Shown here: one piece after another, positions 1 to 8,511 of the stretch
Position numbering within the stretch: position 1 is the stretch's first letter
How the letters are laid out: the number at the start of each line of letters is the position of its first letter
NCBI GenBank assembly: GCA_035315685.1
Contig: DATFXR010000058.1
Coordinates: forward strand, 1-15,136
Length of the DNA stretch: 15,136 nucleotides
Direction of reading: 5' to 3'
Source: QHWK01 sp035315685
GTDB taxonomy: Bacteria > Acidobacteriota > Vicinamibacteria > Vicinamibacterales > CAVVIG01
Made by a program: the position numbers and the translations under genes
The notes under the pieces: generated by a model
Database searches by the model: none
Seen by the model: only the letters and a program-made list of their open reading frames with translations
Told to the model about the DNA's origin: nothing

Positions 1-1827
1 GGCAGCTTCATCACCCGGCTCGATCGGCGCACCGGCGACCTGCGCGAGGTGAACCCGTATCCACGCTTCTTCTCGGGCGAAAACTCCGCGTCGGTGATCG
101 AGCGCTGGCAGTGGACGTTTCCGATCGTCTTCTCGCCGGTCGATCCGAACATCCTCTACACGTCGTCGCAGCACGTCTGGAAGACGACCAGCAGCGGCCA
201 GACGTGGGAGAAGATCAGCGGCGATCTCACTCGCCACGATCCGAAGACGATGCAGGACTCAGGCGGTCCGATCACCCACGACATGAACAGCCCGGAGATC
301 TATGCGACCGTGTTCGCGCTCGCGCCCGGCAAGACCGACGTCAACGTGATCTGGGCGGGCTCCGACGACGGCGTCGTGCACGTGACGCGTGACGGGGGGA
401 AGAACTGGACCAACGTGACCCCGAAGGACATGCCGGAGTTCGGCCGTGTCAGCATCATCGACGCGTCGGCGTTCGACGCGGGCACGGCGTACCTGGCGGT
501 CAAGAAGCCGCTGCTGACGGACTTCGCGCCGTACCTGTACCGCACCCACGACTTCGGCGGCACCTGGACGAAGATCGTCACCGGCATTCCGGCAAGCGAC
601 TACACGCACGCCATCCGGGCCGATCACGTGCAGCGCGGTCTCCTCTACGCGGGCACGCAACACGGCTTCTACGTCTCGTTCGACGATGGCGATCACTGGC
701 AGGCGCTGAAGAACGGCCTTCCCGACACGCCGGTGCACGACGTATGGGTGGAGGCCAACGACGTCGCGATTGCAACCCACGGCCGCGGCTTCTATATCCT
801 CGACGACGTCCAGCCGCTGCGGCAGTTCTCGGCCGCGCCGCGCACGAGCGAAGCATATTTCTTCAAGCCGGGCGAAGCGGTGCGCAACGCGTATCCAGCC
901 AAGCTCACCTACTGGCTCAGGAAGCAGCCGCAGAAGTTGACGCTGGAGATTCTCGACTCGAGCGGCGGCGTGATCCGGAGCTTCGAGGGCGCGCTGCCGC
1001 AGCAAGGACGCGGACGGGCGGGAGGGGCAGGAGAGGTGGGAAGGGCAGGAGGGGCGGGACAGGCAGGAGGAAGGGCGGGAACGGGAGCGGCGAGCCCGAC
1101 GGCCGCCGACGCCGAGCAGGCGCCGACACCGCCAGACGACGAGGAGGGCGGCGGGCGCGGCCGCGTGCCGCCGCCGTCGATCGCCGCCGGGATTCAGCGC
1201 TTCTCGTGGGATCTTCAGTACGCGCCGGTCACGCAGTTCCCCGGCATGGTGCTGTGGGGCGCGACGACCAACGGGCCGCTCGCGCTGCCGGGCGCGTATC
1301 AGGCGCGGCTCACCGTCGACGGGCAAACGTTCACGCAGCCGATCGGCGTGAAGAAACATCCGCTGTCGACGGTGAGCGACGAGGACGTCCGGGCGCAGTT
1401 CGAGCTCGCCAGCCGCATTCGCGACAAGGTGAACGAGGCGAACAACGCGATCATCCAGATCCGCCGCATCAAGCAGCAGCTCGCCGATCGCGTGCAGAAA
1501 TCCAACAGCGCCGACGTGAAGGCGATCGCCGAGCAGTTCACGAAAGAGATGAGTGCGGTCGAAGAAGATGTCTATCAGGTCCGCAACCAGAGCAACCAGG
1601 ACCCGCTCAACTTCCCGATCAAGACCAACAACCGGCTCGCGTCGCTGCTGCGCGTCGTGAATACCGGCGAAGGGCGGCCGATCGGCAATGCCGAGCCGAT
1701 CTTCAACGACCTGCAGGCAGAGCTGAAGGCCGAGACCGATCGGCTGCAGAAGGTGCTGAGCACCTATCTCCCGCGCGTCAACCAGCTCGCGCAGCGGCTC
1801 GGCCTCGAACCGATCAGCGAGAAGTGA
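1..1827 (+). CDS. Sortilin/VPS10-like BNR-repeat propeller protein, 5' end missing
   Basis: The reading frame is open from the first base, so the true start lies outside the window; 608 residues are visible. Four Asp-box type motifs (S/T-x-D-x-G-x-x-W variants) occur near residues 64-70, 130-136, 182-189 and 226-233, ending in an ATHGRGFYILDD segment. This is the pattern of the large secreted 'glycosyl hydrolase/sortilin-like' proteins common in Acidobacteriota. A Gly/Ala/Arg/Pro-rich linker (about 335-394) separates the propeller from a small beta-rich part and a C-terminal helical, probably coiled-coil, region (about 465-600). The Asp boxes are structural, so neither a substrate nor catalysis can be inferred. 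An exported location is expected from the family, but the signal peptide region is not in view. The stop codon is 15 bp before the next gene, suggesting co-transcription. The family is confident; the function is unknown. Confidence 0.85.
   Translation, partial: GSFITRLDRRTGDLREVNPYPRFFSGENSASVIERWQWTFPIVFSPVDPNILYTSSQHVWKTTSSGQTWEKISGDLTRHDPKTMQDSGGPITHDMNSPEIYATVFALAPGKTDVNVIWAGSDDGVVHVTRDGGKNWTNVTPKDMPEFGRVSIIDASAFDAGTAYLAVKKPLLTDFAPYLYRTHDFGGTWTKIVTGIPASDYTHAIRADHVQRGLLYAGTQHGFYVSFDDGDHWQALKNGLPDTPVHDVWVEANDVAIATHGRGFYILDDVQPLRQFSAAPRTSEAYFFKPGEAVRNAYPAKLTYWLRKQPQKLTLEILDSSGGVIRSFEGALPQQGRGRAGGAGEVGRAGGAGQAGGRAGTGAASPTAADAEQAPTPPDDEEGGGRGRVPPPSIAAGIQRFSWDLQYAPVTQFPGMVLWGATTNGPLALPGAYQARLTVDGQTFTQPIGVKKHPLSTVSDEDVRAQFELASRIRDKVNEANNAIIQIRRIKQQLADRVQKSNSADVKAIAEQFTKEMSAVEEDVYQVRNQSNQDPLNFPIKTNNRLASLLRVVNTGEGRPIGNAEPIFNDLQAELKAETDRLQKVLSTYLPRVNQLAQRLGLEPISEK
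1018..1086 (+). repeat. G-tract-rich low-complexity coding segment with G-quadruplex potential
   Basis: This stretch inside the sortilin-like gene is almost all purine on the + strand, with about ten runs of three or more G. The run set at 1038-1058 has four G-tracts separated by 2, 5 and 1 bases and so meets the standard intramolecular G-quadruplex rule. It encodes a Gly/Ala/Arg linker with repeated AGGAG and GRAGG elements, which looks like tandem expansion of short GGG-containing units. The protein consequence is only a flexible linker. Whether the DNA or RNA actually folds is not shown. Confidence 0.6.
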
Positions 1828-1842
1828 GAGGTCCCACCCGCC

Positions 1843-2940
1843 GTGCAGACACTCGCGTCGTGGACCGTCAATCGCGCAGGCTCGACCCAGACCATCGAGC
1901 TGCTGCAAGGCGACATCACGGCCATCCCGCCCGAGCACGCGGTCGACATCGTGGTCGTGTCGGCGTTCCCGAACAGCTACAGCCCGAACCCGGGCACGGT
2001 CATCGGCGCGTTCGACCGGCGCGGAGTCTCCGTCGCGCGCCTGGCGCAGGCAAAGCAGATCGACCTGCGCGAGGACTGCTCGTGCTGGATTTCGAAGCCG
2101 GTGCCGATGGGCGATCGCAACGTTCGGATCCTCTGTATCGAGTCCGGCTGGCGCGGTTCGCCTCCGGAAATCACCGACGATCTGTTTCGCGCGCTCGCAC
2201 CGTCGTCGATCTTCAACTTCCCGAACGCGACCGTCGCGATGCCGGTGATCGGCTCGGGGAATCAGGGCTGGCCGGTCGAGCAGATGTTCGACGCGATGCT
2301 GGCATCGGCGATCGGATGGTTCCGCCGCGGCCTGGCGCTGCGCGCGCTGAAGATCGTGGTGTACGCGCCGGCGACCGCAGAGCGCGTGCTCGCCGGGTTC
2401 CAGACGGCGACGCGGGAAGCTGCGGCCGGTGAGTCTCCCGCTCGCCCGGCACCTGCTCCCGCGATGCCGCCGGCAGCGGCGCCTGCACCGGGAGCGGCTC
2501 CTGTCGCGCCGGCACCCGCGCCACCGGGGGCTCGCGCCGCCTGCGACGTGTTTCTGAGCTACGCACACCACGATGCGGCGCTCGCACGGGTTGCGTACGA
2601 TCGGCTGACGGTGTCGAACCCCGCGCTGAAGATCTTCTACGATCGCAAGACGCTCACGCCGGGTTCGAGCTGGCTGCTGGAGATCGCCGAGACGCTCGAC
2701 GCTGCGCAGCGCGTCGTCGCGCTCTACACGCCTGAGTACTGGCAGAGCCCGTACTGCAAGGACGAGTTCATCGCGGCATTCACGCGGCAGCACGACACCG
2801 GCGCCCGCATCCTCTATCCGATCTTCCTGCGCGACGCCAACATTCCCTACATGTTCCGCAGCATCCAGTACGAGGACTGCCGACCCGACGATCAGGTGAA
2901 GTTGCTGGCGGCCTGTCAGGCGCTGAGCGCCCCGTCCTGA
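1843..2940 (+). CDS. Macro-like domain fused to TIR domain (candidate NAD/ADP-ribose enzyme-sensor)
   Basis: The protein has 365 residues and starts at GTG 1843, with GAGAGG 11 nt upstream. Residues 1-190 resemble a divergent macro (ADP-ribose-binding) domain: GDIT at 23-26, a hydrophobic strand, and MPVIGSGNQGWP at 133-144 matching the family's P-x-I-G/S-x-G-x-x-G-x-P loop. The canonical NAAN motif is replaced by SAFPNSY. A Pro/Ala linker (195-232) leads to a TIR domain (234 to about 345) with box 1 DVFLSYA (235-241), a YDRKTLTPGSSW segment, and TPEYWQSPYCKDE, in which E308 falls where the catalytic glutamate of NAD-cleaving TIRs lies. No signal peptide or membrane segment is seen, so it is probably cytoplasmic. 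Known biology: many bacterial TIR domains cleave NAD+, and macro domains bind or hydrolyse ADP-ribose derivatives. Self-sensing or self-quenching is inference. The TIR call is strong; the macro call is moderate. Confidence 0.85.
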   Translation: MQTLASWTVNRAGSTQTIELLQGDITAIPPEHAVDIVVVSAFPNSYSPNPGTVIGAFDRRGVSVARLAQAKQIDLREDCSCWISKPVPMGDRNVRILCIESGWRGSPPEITDDLFRALAPSSIFNFPNATVAMPVIGSGNQGWPVEQMFDAMLASAIGWFRRGLALRALKIVVYAPATAERVLAGFQTATREAAAGESPARPAPAPAMPPAAAPAPGAAPVAPAPAPPGARAACDVFLSYAHHDAALARVAYDRLTVSNPALKIFYDRKTLTPGSSWLLEIAETLDAAQRVVALYTPEYWQSPYCKDEFIAAFTRQHDTGARILYPIFLRDANIPYMFRSIQYEDCRPDDQVKLLAACQALSAPS

Positions 2941-2959
2941 CGGCCCCCGCTGGAGCCGC

Positions 2960-5227
2960 GTGTCGACGTCACTGAAGCGCGGGCTGATCGCAGCGGCAGC
3001 GTACAGCGGCCTCGCGATCGTGATGACGTGGCCGCTCGCCACCCATCTGGCGTCCGCCTTCCCGCACGATCCCTACGATCCGACGCTCGTGACCTGGATC
3101 CTCTGGTGGGACGCACACACGCGGCCCCTCACCCAGACGTGGTGGAACGCACCGATTTTCTGGCCGCTGAAAGGCGCGCTCGCGCTGTCCGAGCACCTCC
3201 TCGGCATCAGCATTCTCACGGCGCCGCTGCAGTGGCTCGGCGTGACGCCGGTCGCGAGCTATAACGTCGCGTTCCTCGTGTCCTTTCCGCTCGCGGCGCT
3301 CGCCTTTCATGCGCTCGTCGTTGCGTTGACCAGCCGTCATGACGTCGCCGCCGTCGGCGCGCTCGCGTTCGCGTTCGGGCCGTACCGAAACGCGCAGGTG
3401 TCGCACTTGCAGATGCTGTGGACCTTCGGCGTGCCGCTGGCGCTTCTCGCGCTCCATCGTTACGACGACACGCGGCAGGCGCGATGGCTCGCGGTGTTTG
3501 CCGTCGCGTGGGCCGTGCAGGGCTTATCGAACGGCTACCTGCTGCTCTTCTTCCCGGTGCTGCTTGCGATGTGGGCGTTGTGGTACGTCCGCAGCGCGCG
3601 TCACCTGGCGGCGATTGGCGTCGCGTGGCTCGCCGGGTGGCTGCCGCTCCTGCCAATCGTCGTGCAGTACGAACGCTGGCAGCACACGCTCGCGCTCAGC
3701 CGGCGCTACGAAGAGATTCAGTCATACAGCGCCGACATCCTGTCGATCGTGTCGGCTGCGCCGGGAGCGACGCTCTGGAGTCATCTGCTCCGCGGGGGGC
3801 AGGTCGAGGATCAGTTCTTTCCCGGCGCCCTCGTCTTGATCCTCGTCGGCGCTGGCGCCGTCTGGGACAGAGGTGCATCGGCGGGGCCGCGCGGGCCCGC
3901 GATTCGCGTCCTCCGTGTGATGGTGCTGATCGCGGCGCTCGGATGCCTGCTGGCCGCGGTCAGCGTGGTCGTGCCCGGCCCCTGGGCGTTGTCGCTTCGA
4001 GGATCGGTCACGCTCGTCTCGGTGACATCACCGCAAAAGCCGTTGACGCTGGCCTTGCTGTTCAGCGCGATCTATCTGCTCTCGAGCGGCCGCGCCATGA
4101 GGGCATGGCAACGGCGCTCGGCCGTCGCTTTCTATCTGATCAGCGCGCTCACCACGTTCGTCCTTGCGCTCGGGCCGCTGCCACGATTCGGCGGGGAGCC
4201 GGTGCTCTTCCACTCGCTCTACTGGTGGCTGCTCCAGCTGCCCGGCTATTCCAGCGCGCGCGTGCCGGCGCGGTTTGGCGTGCTGTTCGAGCTCTGCATC
4301 GCGGTCGCCGCCGCGCTGGCCCTGGCTCGAATCACTGCTTCCGGATCCCGTCGTGCGCGGCTCGGCGTCGTGGCAGTGGCGGCGGCGGTCGTCATCGAAT
4401 CATGGCCGGCGATTCCACTGGCGCCGCTTCCGCCGTCGCTGACGATCCCGTTCGCGCGCGGCGAGCGTGCGGCGCTGCTCGAGTTGCCGCTCGACGCGGT
4501 GGAATCAGAGACCGCTGCACTGTGGCGCTCGATGCAGCACCGGTTGCCGATCGTCAACGGTTACAGCGGCTACGAGCCGGCGCACTACACGGCGCTGCGG
4601 CTCGCGCTCGACAGCGGCGACGAGCGGGTCCTCGATTCGCTCGCACGCGATCGCGATCTCATCGTCGCCGTCGATCGCCGCCAGCGGGAGCGATGGTCCG
4701 CGCTCGTGTCGCGGCACCCTGGGGCGACGCGCATCGGCGGTGATCCGTCGTGGGAGCTGTTTCGAATCGGACAGTCGCCGGCGCCGGCGGGCATGTCGTC
4801 GTCTCGATCCGTGCCCATCGCACAGGTTCGGACGACGGATCATCCCGAAGAGGCCGCGAAGCTCGTCGACGGCACGATCGAGACGATCTGGACCACGGGA
4901 AAGCCGCAGACCGGGAACGAAGCGGTCGAGCTCGATTTCGGAGAGGCGATTCACCTGATCGCGGTGAAGATCGAGCTCGGCGCAGCCCATTCGGATTTTC
5001 CGCGCCGCCTCGACGTCGAGTGCGCGACGAATCCGGCCGAATGGCAGCCATGCTGGAGCGGGTCGGCGGCCGCTCTGGCGATCGATGGCATCGTCGCCAA
5101 CCCGCGGAATGCGACGATGACGATCGCGATCAGCGCGGACCGCGTCCGGTGGCTCCGCCTGCGTCAGACCGGTTCGGACCCCGCCTATTTCTGGTCGATC
5201 GCGGAGCTGACGGCGATTGCGAGGTGA
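2960..5227 (+). CDS. Polytopic membrane GT-C-like glycosyltransferase with C-terminal discoidin-like domain
   Basis: The protein has 755 residues and starts at GTG 2960, with GGAG four nt upstream; the gap to the TIR gene is only 19 bp. Residues 1 to about 480 hold roughly ten hydrophobic segments (for example 8-25, 82-92, 104-124, 152-165, 193-209, 218-235, 289-301, 318-339, 363-375, 392-405, 439-457, 468-480). The first loop carries the acidic HDPYDPTLVTWILWW segment (36-50), placed like the acidic first-loop motif of GT-C and PMT-like lipid-linked sugar transferases. A PGYSSARVPARFG motif (428-440) is also typical of large bacterial YfhO-like membrane proteins. Residues about 495-605 are soluble. 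Residues about 620-755 resemble an F5/8 type C (discoidin) beta-sandwich, with the 'VDGTIETIWTTG...VELDFGE' pattern. The likely role is surface polysaccharide or glycoprotein assembly, with the C-terminal domain in the periplasm binding glycan. The exact reaction cannot be assigned. Confidence 0.75.
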   Translation: MSTSLKRGLIAAAAYSGLAIVMTWPLATHLASAFPHDPYDPTLVTWILWWDAHTRPLTQTWWNAPIFWPLKGALALSEHLLGISILTAPLQWLGVTPVASYNVAFLVSFPLAALAFHALVVALTSRHDVAAVGALAFAFGPYRNAQVSHLQMLWTFGVPLALLALHRYDDTRQARWLAVFAVAWAVQGLSNGYLLLFFPVLLAMWALWYVRSARHLAAIGVAWLAGWLPLLPIVVQYERWQHTLALSRRYEEIQSYSADILSIVSAAPGATLWSHLLRGGQVEDQFFPGALVLILVGAGAVWDRGASAGPRGPAIRVLRVMVLIAALGCLLAAVSVVVPGPWALSLRGSVTLVSVTSPQKPLTLALLFSAIYLLSSGRAMRAWQRRSAVAFYLISALTTFVLALGPLPRFGGEPVLFHSLYWWLLQLPGYSSARVPARFGVLFELCIAVAAALALARITASGSRRARLGVVAVAAAVVIESWPAIPLAPLPPSLTIPFARGERAALLELPLDAVESETAALWRSMQHRLPIVNGYSGYEPAHYTALRLALDSGDERVLDSLARDRDLIVAVDRRQRERWSALVSRHPGATRIGGDPSWELFRIGQSPAPAGMSSSRSVPIAQVRTTDHPEEAAKLVDGTIETIWTTGKPQTGNEAVELDFGEAIHLIAVKIELGAAHSDFPRRLDVECATNPAEWQPCWSGSAAALAIDGIVANPRNATMTIAISADRVRWLRLRQTGSDPAYFWSIAELTAIAR

Positions 5228-5559
5228 TCAACCGCACGCGCAACCGCCGCCGATGCGCCCCCGCTGAACATTCCCAGCCGTTGCGCCGGGAACAGCACCG
5301 TCCGGCGGGCGGCCGTTCACGATGCTCCGTTGACCGGTCCGTGGAGGAGTTCACCGCTGCAGTTCCTTGGACTGCCAAGTCGCCACGCCACGCCCTCCTC
5401 GATCTGGTGACGCGAGAGCCAGCGGCAAACTTGCTCATCGAGGTCGGGCAGGGCACACTAGCGGCACGCGATCAGCTAGGAAGGCACGGCATTGGCGGCC
5501 GATCCGACTCTGGATGTCAGCAGTCCTCTCAACGCCCGTTTCAAAGGCAGTCGACCGTC
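5228..5559. other. 332-bp intergenic region upstream of the kinase gene
   Basis: The kinase frame stays open through this stretch, but its translation is Arg/Gln-rich and lacks family features, and the recognisable kinase N-terminus begins only at 5560, so the stretch is treated as non-coding. A small hairpin is visible (arms 5366-5370 and 5375-5379, loop ACTG). A weak sigma-70-like pair, TTGCTC (5431-5436) and CACACT (5454-5459) with a 17-nt spacer, could be the kinase promoter but matches consensus poorly. No terminator with a T-run follows the preceding gene. Nothing else is recognised. Confidence 0.5.
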
Positions 5560-8439
5560 GTGACGCCGGAGCGCTGGCGCGAGCTCACCGCGATCTTTCA
5601 AGCGGCACTGGAACGCGACAGCGCCGAGCGTGCGGCGTTCGTCGCCGCGCGCTGTGGCAAGGACGCCGCGCTCCGCCACGATGTGGACTCGATGCTGGCC
5701 GCCCACCGTGAGGCCGGCATACTCGACGTCCCTGCCCTCGCGGGGCGCACGCTCGACGCCGGAACGTCCAAGGCGAGCGCCACGCTCGCGGCCGGGACGC
5801 ATGTTGGTCCCTATCAGATCGTGTCGATGATCGGTGCGGGCGGCATGGGCATCGTGTATCGCGCGCACGACTCGAAGCTCGCACGCGATGTCGCCGTCAA
5901 AGTGCTGCTGCCGACGATCGCCGACGACCCCGACTCGCTCGCCCGTTTCGCGCGTGAAGCGCGCGTGCTCGCGTCGCTCAACCACGCCAACATCGCGCAT
6001 GTCTACGGGCTGGAAGAGTCGGGACCGACGCGTGCGCTGGTGATGGAACTGGTCGATGGCCCGACGCTCGCCGATCGGCTTGCGCGCGGCGTGATTCCCG
6101 TCAACGAGGCGCTGGGGATCGCGCAGCAGATTGCCGAGGCGCTCGAAGCCGCGCACGAATGCGGCGTCGTCCATCGCGATCTCAAGCCGGCGAACGTGAA
6201 GGTGCGGCGTGACGGCACGGTGAAGGTGCTCGACTTCGGGCTCGCGAAAGCCTTCGATCGTCCAGCGAAGTCTGGCGACGACCTCGGGTCGCACGCGGGC
6301 TCGATCGATGTCACGAAGTCCGGCGTCATTGTCGGCACGGCTGCGTACATGGCGCCGGAACAGGCCCGCGGTGAAGCCGTCGACAGACGCGCGGACATCT
6401 GGGCATTCGGTTGCGTCCTGTTCGAGATGCTCGCAGGCCGCCCGGCCTTCGCAGCCAACTCGGTTTCCGAGACGCTTGCCGCCATCTTCGATCGCGAGCC
6501 CGACTGGCTGGCGCTCCCAGCCGCCACCCCGCGCTCCGTTCGCGCGCTGCTGGCCCGATGTCTGCGAAAGGACGTGCGGAAACGCCTGCACGACATCGCG
6601 GATGTGCGAATCGAGCTCGATGAAGTCGATCAGCCGAACAGCGCGGCGAATGACTTGATTCCCCGCGTCGCGGCGCGTCGCGAGCGCTTCGCCTGGCTCC
6701 TGGCCGGCGTGCTCGGCGCGTCGTTGTTCCTGACGGTGTTTCTGCTTCGCCGATCGGTGCCGCCGCCGGTTGGTCCGCTCGAGTTCTCGATCGCGCCGCC
6801 GCCGGGGTGGCTCTTCACCTCATCGGAGATGCCGGCACCGACGTTCGAGATCTCGCCCGATGGCTTGACGCTGGCGGCCGTCGCATCGTCCGCGCAGGGC
6901 GCGTCGACGATCTGGGTCCGCCCGATCGCCAGCCCCACGTGGCGGCAGCTTCTCGGGACGGAGGGTGCCGACGGTCTGTTCTGGTCTCCTGACAGCGAGT
7001 CAATCGGATTCTTCGCGCATGACCACATCATGACCATGCGCGTCGGGGGCGGCTCGCCGTTCGTCGTCTGCGACGTGGCATTCGGTCAGGCGGCGAGCGG
7101 CGCATGGAGCGACAGAGGCGTCATTCTGTTCGGCGGGTCCAATCCGCTTCGCAAGGTGGCAGCCGCCGGCGGAGACCCGTCGCCCGTGACCGCGCTCGGT
7201 GAACGTGAGACGGCGCATCGGTGGCCGTCGTTTCTCCCGGACGGTGATCACTATCTCTACCTCGCGCAGACGGATTCGACGAACGAGCTGCGGATCGCGG
7301 CGCTCAGCTCGCCCGAATCGGCGTCGCTGGGACAATTCGATTCGAACGCGATCTATGCGTCGGGCCATCTGCTGTTCGTGCGCGGCGGGCGCCTGATGGC
7401 CCAGCGATTCGACGCGGCGTCGCGCCGATTGCAGGGCGATCCGCTGGCGCTCGCCGGCGAGGCCGCCGTGGTCGTTCCGTGGCAACGGGGGCAATTCACG
7501 GCGTCCGCAACCGGCCGCGTCGCGTACAGCGGCACCGGACGGCCGATGTCGCAGTTGACGTGGATCGATCGCGCTGGCAGGACGCTGGGAACGGCGGGCG
7601 ACGCCGGCTACTACTCGAATTTGGATCTCGACGCCACTGATCGCCGTCTGGCGGTATCACGTTTCACCGAGCCGTCTGGAATGCCGTGGAACGTCGACAT
7701 CTGGATCATCGATCTGACGCGCGCCGGCGCTGCCACGCGGCTGACGTTCCATCCCGCACGGGAGTTCGATCCGGTGTGGTCGCCTGACGGCAGCCAGGTG
7801 GCCTTCAACTCGAGCAGGCTTGGCGGACGATACAGTTTGTTCCGGCGTCCGTCCTCTGGCGTCGGCGATGACGAGCTGCTCGTGAAGTCGGAGACGGAGA
7901 TCGCCGCCCCTAGCTGGTCTCCGGACGGCAGGCTGCTGATTTACCACGATCAGCGTCCGGATACGAAGCGTGATCTCTGGATGCTGCCATTGGTCGGCGC
8001 TCGAACGCCCGTGCCGTTTCTGCGGACGCCGTTCAACGAAAGTAGCGGAGTCATTTCACCGGACGGTCGTTGGATCGCGTACGAGTCCGACAGTTCGGGC
8101 CGAACCGAGGTGTACGTACGTCCATTTCCCGAAAGCGACAAACTGTATCCAGTCTCCCGGGACGGAGGACACGCGCCGCGGTGGCGAGGTGACGGGCGCG
8201 AGTTGTTCTTTCTGGCGCTCGACGGCACCATGATGGCTGCTCGTCTCGCGGGCGCGAGAGACTTCCAGGCGAACGTTCCCGAGCCGCTCTTTCGGTCCGG
8301 TCTGACCTCGATGGCGAACAACCATCCGTACGCGGTTACGAAGGACGGTACGCGGTTTCTCATTCCCGTGACGTCTCATCCGCACGGCGCGGAGCCACTG
8401 ACGGCGATCCTGGACTGGCCGGCTACGCTTCCCAAGTAA
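5560..8439 (+). CDS. Transmembrane Ser/Thr protein kinase with C-terminal TolB/PD40 propeller
   Basis: The protein has 959 residues. GTG 5560 is chosen because TPERWRELTAIFQAALERD matches the usual N-terminus of acidobacterial kinases of this type; AAAGGCAG upstream is a weak ribosome site. The kinase domain spans about 82-350: glycine loop GAGGMG (92-97), K114 of AVKVL, HRDLKPAN (205-212, catalytic D207), DFG (225-227) and APE (265-267), so all key catalytic residues are present. Between DFG and APE lies a long activation segment rich in Ser/Thr. One membrane helix (about 378-397) follows. The remaining 560 residues contain PD40/TolB-like blades with repeated W/I-S-P-D-G motifs, expected outside the cytoplasmic membrane. 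The protein therefore looks like a one-piece sensor kinase whose propeller detects an envelope ligand. Its substrates and ligand are unknown, and no cognate target gene is adjacent. Confidence 0.92.
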   Translation: MTPERWRELTAIFQAALERDSAERAAFVAARCGKDAALRHDVDSMLAAHREAGILDVPALAGRTLDAGTSKASATLAAGTHVGPYQIVSMIGAGGMGIVYRAHDSKLARDVAVKVLLPTIADDPDSLARFAREARVLASLNHANIAHVYGLEESGPTRALVMELVDGPTLADRLARGVIPVNEALGIAQQIAEALEAAHECGVVHRDLKPANVKVRRDGTVKVLDFGLAKAFDRPAKSGDDLGSHAGSIDVTKSGVIVGTAAYMAPEQARGEAVDRRADIWAFGCVLFEMLAGRPAFAANSVSETLAAIFDREPDWLALPAATPRSVRALLARCLRKDVRKRLHDIADVRIELDEVDQPNSAANDLIPRVAARRERFAWLLAGVLGASLFLTVFLLRRSVPPPVGPLEFSIAPPPGWLFTSSEMPAPTFEISPDGLTLAAVASSAQGASTIWVRPIASPTWRQLLGTEGADGLFWSPDSESIGFFAHDHIMTMRVGGGSPFVVCDVAFGQAASGAWSDRGVILFGGSNPLRKVAAAGGDPSPVTALGERETAHRWPSFLPDGDHYLYLAQTDSTNELRIAALSSPESASLGQFDSNAIYASGHLLFVRGGRLMAQRFDAASRRLQGDPLALAGEAAVVVPWQRGQFTASATGRVAYSGTGRPMSQLTWIDRAGRTLGTAGDAGYYSNLDLDATDRRLAVSRFTEPSGMPWNVDIWIIDLTRAGAATRLTFHPAREFDPVWSPDGSQVAFNSSRLGGRYSLFRRPSSGVGDDELLVKSETEIAAPSWSPDGRLLIYHDQRPDTKRDLWMLPLVGARTPVPFLRTPFNESSGVISPDGRWIAYESDSSGRTEVYVRPFPESDKLYPVSRDGGHAPRWRGDGRELFFLALDGTMMAARLAGARDFQANVPEPLFRSGLTSMANNHPYAVTKDGTRFLIPVTSHPHGAEPLTAILDWPATLPK

Positions 8440-8472
8440 ACGGGCCGCGCGCGTGCAGCTCCCAGACAGGCC

Positions 8473-8502
8473 TTGCCCCACACCGCGCGGCCTTGCTAGA
8501 TT
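8473..8502 (+). promoter_or_regulatory. Candidate sigma-70-type promoter for the small Rho_N-like gene
   Basis: TTGCCC (8473-8478) and TAGATT (8497-8502) are separated by 18 nt. The -10 element matches TATAAT at four of six positions and is preceded by GC (GCTAGATT). Transcription would start near 8508-8510, only two to four nt before ATG 8512. No Shine-Dalgarno sequence precedes that ATG, which fits a leaderless or nearly leaderless mRNA. The assignment rests on spacing and consensus only. Confidence 0.5.
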
Positions 8503-8511
8503 CATCAGCCT

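Noticed and set aside
744..2432. Open frame of 562 codons on the + strand, out of frame with the real genes
   Set aside because: Composition is Arg/Gly/Ala-rich without motifs, and it crosses the boundary of two well-supported genes.
1843..2940. Complete Thoeris or CBASS defence operon
   Set aside because: Only the macro-TIR fusion is present. No SLOG, SIR2, cyclase or membrane effector gene is adjacent, so a named system cannot be claimed.
259..3042. Open frame of 927 codons on the - strand opposite the sortilin-like and TIR genes
   Set aside because: Its translation is Arg/Val/Asp-rich with no domain or motif, as expected for the antisense of high-GC coding DNA, and the + strand genes have clear family signatures.
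4750..5559. In-frame upstream extension of the kinase by 270 codons
   Set aside because: It runs through the end of the membrane protein gene in another frame and lacks similarity to kinase N-termini, while GTG 5560 starts the typical acidobacterial N-terminus.
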